Positions 60,350 to 64,000 of a stretch of 64,000 bases of DNA are shown piece after piece. The notes beneath the pieces are model-generated. The model did not search any database and had not been told where the DNA came from. It saw only the letters and a program-made list of their open reading frames with translations. Numbering within the stretch: position 1 is the first letter of the stretch; every line of letters starts with the position of its first letter. This stretch comes from an uncultured bacterium (GTDB lineage: Bacteria; Bacillota; Limnochordia; DTU080; JAAYLA01), in contig CALKAQ010000062.1 of assembly GCA_937983075.1 (NCBI GenBank), positions 1-64,000 on the forward strand. The letters are read 5' to 3'. The position numbers and the translations under genes were made by a program.

Positions 60350-62488
60350 TTACCGTGCTCCGCGAATGAGCCCTTGGGATTCGAGGACTCCTCCGATCCA
60401 TACTTGGTACATGGCATCCTCACCGCGCCCGGTGATGAGCTGGGAGATCCTCGAGCCCCCGCTATGTGTATTGCGGTATACACTCCGAGCCGAAATGTTG
60501 TCGATGATGACGATTTCAACTTCACGATCCGGGCCTGGAGGAACGCTGATGTTGATAAATGCTTGAACCCAGTTTTCACCAGGCGGCGTATCATTTACCA
60601 CTTCGTTCTGCGGACTCTCAACGCCAGGTTGATTGTGTGCCAAAGTGAGCGGCCGATAAGCAAAGCGAATGCCCGTCCCCACTTCGACATCACTGCCCGG
60701 GTTCAAATCTTGGGCGATGATATGCCCGGGTTCTACACTGGGATCATCCTCCGGGTAGATATCGGTAACTACCAATCCGAGCGCCTCGGCCAATGCAACC
60801 GCTTCGTCGATGAACATGCCCGAGAAGTTCGGCACCGCGAACGTTGCGACCGGCGGCGCGCCTGTGCTGAAGACAAGATTGACCTTGCTGCCGACCCGCA
60901 CTCTCGTGTCGGGCTCAGGCTGCTGGGAAATAACGAGGTCCGGCGGCATATTCGGATGATACGCATGGTCGATTTCGCCGATTTCCAGGCCGAACTGCGC
61001 CAGCCGCAAGCGAGATTCGCGCTCCGACAAATTGGTCAAGTCGGGTACATTCACCATTTCCAGTCCGATGCTGACGTGCACGCCGATCTCGCGCCCGGCT
61101 CGCACCACACGGTCAGCCTCCGGATCTTGTCGCACCACCGTGTTCACAGGCAATTCGGAGTTGACCTCACGCGTGACTCGCAAGCTGAGACCTTCAGCGG
61201 CAAGAATGCTCTCCGCATCGCTGATGCTCAATCCGACAACGTTGGGGACACGAACTTCAGGCCGCCGCAGCAAGGTTTGCAGGCCATGCTTATGAAAGGC
61301 GCCCACACTAACGCCTATTGCGAGGAAGAAAACAAAGATCGTCCCAAGCAAGAGATAACTTCGCCGCTTCTTGGGAGCCTTTCTCCTCGGCACGTCTGCA
61401 TGACCTCCTCCGCTCTCTTCGTCCAGGCCAGACTCTTGTACGCTTCCTGCATGGAATTTCTGACGGCGACTTGGGTTCGGCACTCGAATAATTGTATGCT
61501 CGTCGGATAGGGTTGTACTCAGTCCGTGATGTGGCACCGATCCTTCGTCGATGTGTGTTGCCGCCACCGTGATTTCATCGGACGCCGTCGGCAGCGTCTG
61601 TTGCTCAACTTCGGCGTCGTCGCCCGCAGCGGCGTCAGCGACCCAAGGCAAGGACGGAGGTTCATCCGAGCCGTTTTGCACCAACGGGCGCAGACGCTGG
61701 AGCATCGCTCCGGCATCGGGAAAACGATTGGCCGGGTCTTTGGCTAGTGCTTGCAGAACAATGGATTCGAGTTCCTCGGGGATATCATCAACGAGATCGC
61801 GCAGCGGTTTCGGATCTTCTTCAACATGTTTCAGAGCGACGCTGAGCGGGCTGTCTCCTTGGAACGGCATGCTGCCGGTGAGCATTTCGTACAAAAGCAC
61901 GCCCAAGGAATAAACGTCTGAAGAAGCTTCGACGCTTCGCCCTTTGGCTTGCTCGGGTGATACGTAATACACCGACCCAAAAATCGTTCCGGTTTGCGTC
62001 AGCGTTGCAGCGGTCGCCGCTCTGGCGATGCCGAAATCGGTGACTTTGATATGGCACTCATCGGTTACGAGAATGTTGTGAGGTTTGACGTCCCGATGCA
62101 CAAGCCCCCTGCGATGGGCCGCATCGAGCGCTTTGCACACTTGCTGTGCGATATGCAAAGCTGTAGGGACCGGCAACCGTCCGTGCTTGCGGAGAATCTC
62201 CTTCAGGTTTTGCCCTTCGATGTACTCCATCACGATGAAGTGCGTTCCGGCGTCGGATCCGACATCGAAAATGCTTACGACGTTCGGATGCGAAAGACTC
62301 GCGGCGGCCCTTGCCTCGCGCTCAAATCGAAAACGAAAATCGGGATCGGCAGCATATTGCGGATGAAGAACTTTCACGGCAACGGTGCGTTCAAGCAGAA
62401 GGTCGTTGGCGCGATAAACGACGGCCATTCCGCCTTCTCCCAATTTGGCCTCGATCTCATATCGATTGCCGAGAATCGTGCCGACCAA
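60350..62488 (-). CDS. prkC: Serine/threonine protein kinase PrkC with PASTA domains
   Basis: About 712 residues from TTG 62488 (5 bases after GGGTGA); GTG 62497 is the alternative. Hanks-type kinase: LGEGGMAVVY, VAVKVL, VHRDVKPHNILV, TDFGIARA, SPEQAKGR. One membrane helix (YLLLGTIFVFFLAIGVSVGAF) follows a disordered juxtamembrane part. Outside, three PASTA repeats (starting VPNVVGLS, VPDLTNLS, VPNFSGMF) and a final Ig-like domain as in Bacillus PrkC. It senses muropeptides or lipid II. The partner phosphatase gene prpC is not next to it here. Confidence 0.95.
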   Translation of the reverse strand: MVGTILGNRYEIEAKLGEGGMAVVYRANDLLLERTVAVKVLHPQYAADPDFRFRFEREARAAASLSHPNVVSIFDVGSDAGTHFIVMEYIEGQNLKEILRKHGRLPVPTALHIAQQVCKALDAAHRRGLVHRDVKPHNILVTDECHIKVTDFGIARAATAATLTQTGTIFGSVYYVSPEQAKGRSVEASSDVYSLGVLLYEMLTGSMPFQGDSPLSVALKHVEEDPKPLRDLVDDIPEELESIVLQALAKDPANRFPDAGAMLQRLRPLVQNGSDEPPSLPWVADAAAGDDAEVEQQTLPTASDEITVAATHIDEGSVPHHGLSTTLSDEHTIIRVPNPSRRQKFHAGSVQESGLDEESGGGHADVPRRKAPKKRRSYLLLGTIFVFFLAIGVSVGAFHKHGLQTLLRRPEVRVPNVVGLSISDAESILAAEGLSLRVTREVNSELPVNTVVRQDPEADRVVRAGREIGVHVSIGLEMVNVPDLTNLSERESRLRLAQFGLEIGEIDHAYHPNMPPDLVISQQPEPDTRVRVGSKVNLVFSTGAPPVATFAVPNFSGMFIDEAVALAEALGLVVTDIYPEDDPSVEPGHIIAQDLNPGSDVEVGTGIRFAYRPLTLAHNQPGVESPQNEVVNDTPPGENWVQAFINISVPPGPDREVEIVIIDNISARSVYRNTHSGGSRISQLITGRGEDAMYQVWIGGVLESQGLIRGAR

Positions 62489-62502
62489 TAACTTCACCCA
62501 CT

Positions 62503-64000
62503 TTAATGCACGGGCAGCGAATCTGCGGTCCCGAACAATGACTTGACTATAGCGTCGGCAATCGGTGCAGCGCCATGTGCGCCGCTTCCACCGTTTTCCA
62601 CAAGCACAACGAGGGCCAAAGACGGCTGCGAGGCCGGAGCAAAACCGACAAACCAAGAGTGAGGCGCCCCATGAGGATTCTCCGCCGTGCCTGTTTTGCC
62701 CGCCAACAGCGTGGCATCAGCAGCCCCCGACGCGGTGCCGTACGCCGTTGCGGCACGCATGCCCTGCTGCAGCAAAGCGGCCGTTTTTGAACTCATAATG
62801 CGTTGAGGGCCGGCCTCACCGCCCGCACGGACATCCGCAGGCTCGAGTACAATTCGCGGCTCGACATAAAAGCCGCCGTTTGCAATGGCCGCTGCTGCTA
62901 CAGCCATTTCAAGCGGCGTGACCAATACCTCGCCTTGTCCGATGCCCGCCGCCGCAAGAGCCGCCTGCGTTTCCAGCCTGCCCGTGCTTCCTTTCGCCGT
63001 CGGCAGGGGCAGACCAAACTCTGCACCGACGCCCATGGCCTGAGCCATCGTGCGCAACGCCTGAGATCCGGTTTGCGTCGCCAGGCGAGCAAAAATCACG
63101 TTCGATGAAAACGCCAACGCCTCCGTGAGATGCAACGCACCCATTGACCGTCCGCCGGCGTTCCGGATGACGGTGCCATCGATGATGGCTGTGGGTGCAT
63201 CTTGCAAAACCGTTTGCGGATCAACGGCCCCTGCTTCCAGTGCAGCTGCCAACACGATCAACTTCCAGGTCGAGCCTGGGGGGTACAATCCTTGCAAGGC
63301 CCGGTTGAACATAGGGGCTTCGGTTGCCGATGCCTCCATGGATTCCCGAAGTCGCTCGCTCGAAAAGGTCGGGGAGCTGAGCATGCCGAGGATTTCGCCT
63401 GTCCAAGGATCGAGAGCGACGACGGCGCCTCGGTCAGCCGGACGCCAAGCCGCCTCGATGGCAGCTTGTACACGAGCGTCGATGGTGGTGTGAACTTGTT
63501 GCGGCCTGCCGAAATGAAGGCGCTCACCCAGCGTTGAATGCAAAGCTCGGCGCCCGGAAAGTTGACTGTCAAATACGGCTTCCAAGCCGGCCAGACCGTA
63601 AAGCGGGTGCCGATAACCGACAATATGGGCTAAGTAGCGAAACTCTGAACCGGCGTGATTATTATTGCCTGAAGTCGAGTTCAAACTTTCTCCACTGCGG
63701 GTAGTGATTCCTGCCCGTGCCGCTTGGCCGGTTGTCCCTCGAACGCTGGTGTGCAAAGGATGCGCTTTGAGTTCAGGACCTTGAATCACTCCCCAATATA
63801 CGAGGGCGAGAAAAACCGCAGTCAAACCGACGACGGCACCGCGCAACAGCGGTGCAGTGTTCAAACGAAAGCCGTACGACGAACTTTGGAGCGCGCTGTC
63901 CCCCGAGCTGATATATCCGAATATCAAAAAGGTCGCTACAAGCGAACTGCCTCCGTAGCTGACAAGCGGCAGCGTGATGCCGGTCAATGGCAGGAGACGA
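62503..64000 (-). CDS. FtsW/RodA-penicillin-binding protein fusion, C-terminal part (5' end beyond window)
   Basis: The frame is open to the window edge. The first residues seen (RLLPLTGITLPLVSYGGSSLVATFLIFGYI) are the C-terminal signature of FtsW/RodA/SpoVE glycosyltransferases. After 20 linker residues comes another membrane helix (LLRGAVVGLTAVFLALVYWGVI) and then a class B penicillin-binding protein with S-T-W-K (PPGSTWK), S-S-N (FSSNVIFAR) and K-T-G (AGKTGTAE). No stop separates them. The product would join glycan polymerase and transpeptidase in one chain. The PBP part lacks a large N-terminal pedestal. It lies immediately before prkC. Confidence 0.9.
   Translation of the reverse strand, partial: RLLPLTGITLPLVSYGGSSLVATFLIFGYISSGDSALQSSSYGFRLNTAPLLRGAVVGLTAVFLALVYWGVIQGPELKAHPLHTSVRGTTGQAARAGITTRSGESLNSTSGNNNHAGSEFRYLAHIVGYRHPLYGLAGLEAVFDSQLSGRRALHSTLGERLHFGRPQQVHTTIDARVQAAIEAAWRPADRGAVVALDPWTGEILGMLSSPTFSSERLRESMEASATEAPMFNRALQGLYPPGSTWKLIVLAAALEAGAVDPQTVLQDAPTAIIDGTVIRNAGGRSMGALHLTEALAFSSNVIFARLATQTGSQALRTMAQAMGVGAEFGLPLPTAKGSTGRLETQAALAAAGIGQGEVLVTPLEMAVAAAAIANGGFYVEPRIVLEPADVRAGGEAGPQRIMSSKTAALLQQGMRAATAYGTASGAADATLLAGKTGTAENPHGAPHSWFVGFAPASQPSLALVVLVENGGSGAHGAAPIADAIVKSLFGTADSLPVH

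Overview
The window is a slice of a Bacillota (Firmicutes) chromosome, probably from a deep-branching, aerobic or microaerophilic spore-former. Gene order over most of it follows the Bacillus subtilis block from rpmB/rsgA through recG-fapR-plsX-fab-rnc-smc-ftsY-ffh-rpsP-trmD-rplS-rbgA-rnhB to dprA-topA-hslVU-flgB-fli, read here on the minus strand. SpoVS, YlbJ and a SigH-like sigma factor point to sporulation. A Rieske/cytochrome b complex with a diheme cytochrome c points to respiration. Several genes differ from the Bacillus pattern (no codY, codV, trmFO, yloU, spoVM or prpC at their usual places), so it is not a close Bacillus relative. Limnochordia- or Symbiobacterium-like lineages are possible, but I cannot place it from this window alone. 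No rRNA, tRNA, IS element, prophage or CRISPR array was seen. Many starts are TTG or GTG behind strong GGAGG sites.

Layout from left to right, mostly minus strand, so transcription runs from high to low coordinates. 1-8578: flagellar basal body and export operon flgB-flgC-fliE-fliF-fliG-fliH-fliI-fliJ-ylxF-fliK (fliK cut by the window edge). 8757-14363: zinc-ribbon gene-dprA-topA-hslV-hslU, closed by a terminator. 14611-19134: a DUF2203 gene, a membrane protein and the respiratory operon for split cytochrome b (b6-like plus subunit IV-like), Rieske protein, a 34-residue membrane peptide and a diheme cytochrome c. 19450-20988: comM, one of three plus-strand genes. 20996-27160: an oligopeptide-type ABC transporter with an apparently circularly permuted binding protein, an OppC-type permease with a large insertion and a fused double ATPase. 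27193-35485: yraN, rnhB, rbgA, lepB, rplS, trmD, rimM, khpA, rpsP, ffh, ylxM, ftsY. 35529-41166: smc, sigH-like, spoVS, rnc. 41194-48089: fabF, acpP, fabG, fabD, fabH, plsX and fapR (with a FapR operator upstream), then rpmF and yceD. 48179-52840: a LysM cell-wall protein, a degenerate patatin, ylbJ (plus), a coiled-coil protein, coaD, rsmD. 52897-57551: recG, degV, fakA-like yloV. 57851-58042: rpmB (plus). 58119-58745: no gene; it holds a strong minus-strand promoter and a long-range inverted repeat, a candidate structured RNA. 58746-64000: rpe, rsgA, prkC and a penicillin-binding protein fused in frame to an FtsW/RodA C-terminus that runs off the window.

Most genes serve growth: phospholipid and fatty-acid initiation under FapR, co-translational targeting (Ffh, FtsY, LepB), chromosome structure (SMC), ribosome maturation (RimM, RbgA, RsgA, TrmD, RsmD), DNA uptake and recombination (DprA, ComM, RecG) and septal or elongation wall synthesis under PrkC. 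The most unusual items are the permuted binding protein, the SEDS-PBP fusion, the cysteine-free cytochrome b with a PetG-like peptide gene beside it, the candidate RNA near rpmB, an HslV whose N-terminus matches CodW in length but lacks Ser or Thr at position 2, and a patatin with no catalytic serine.
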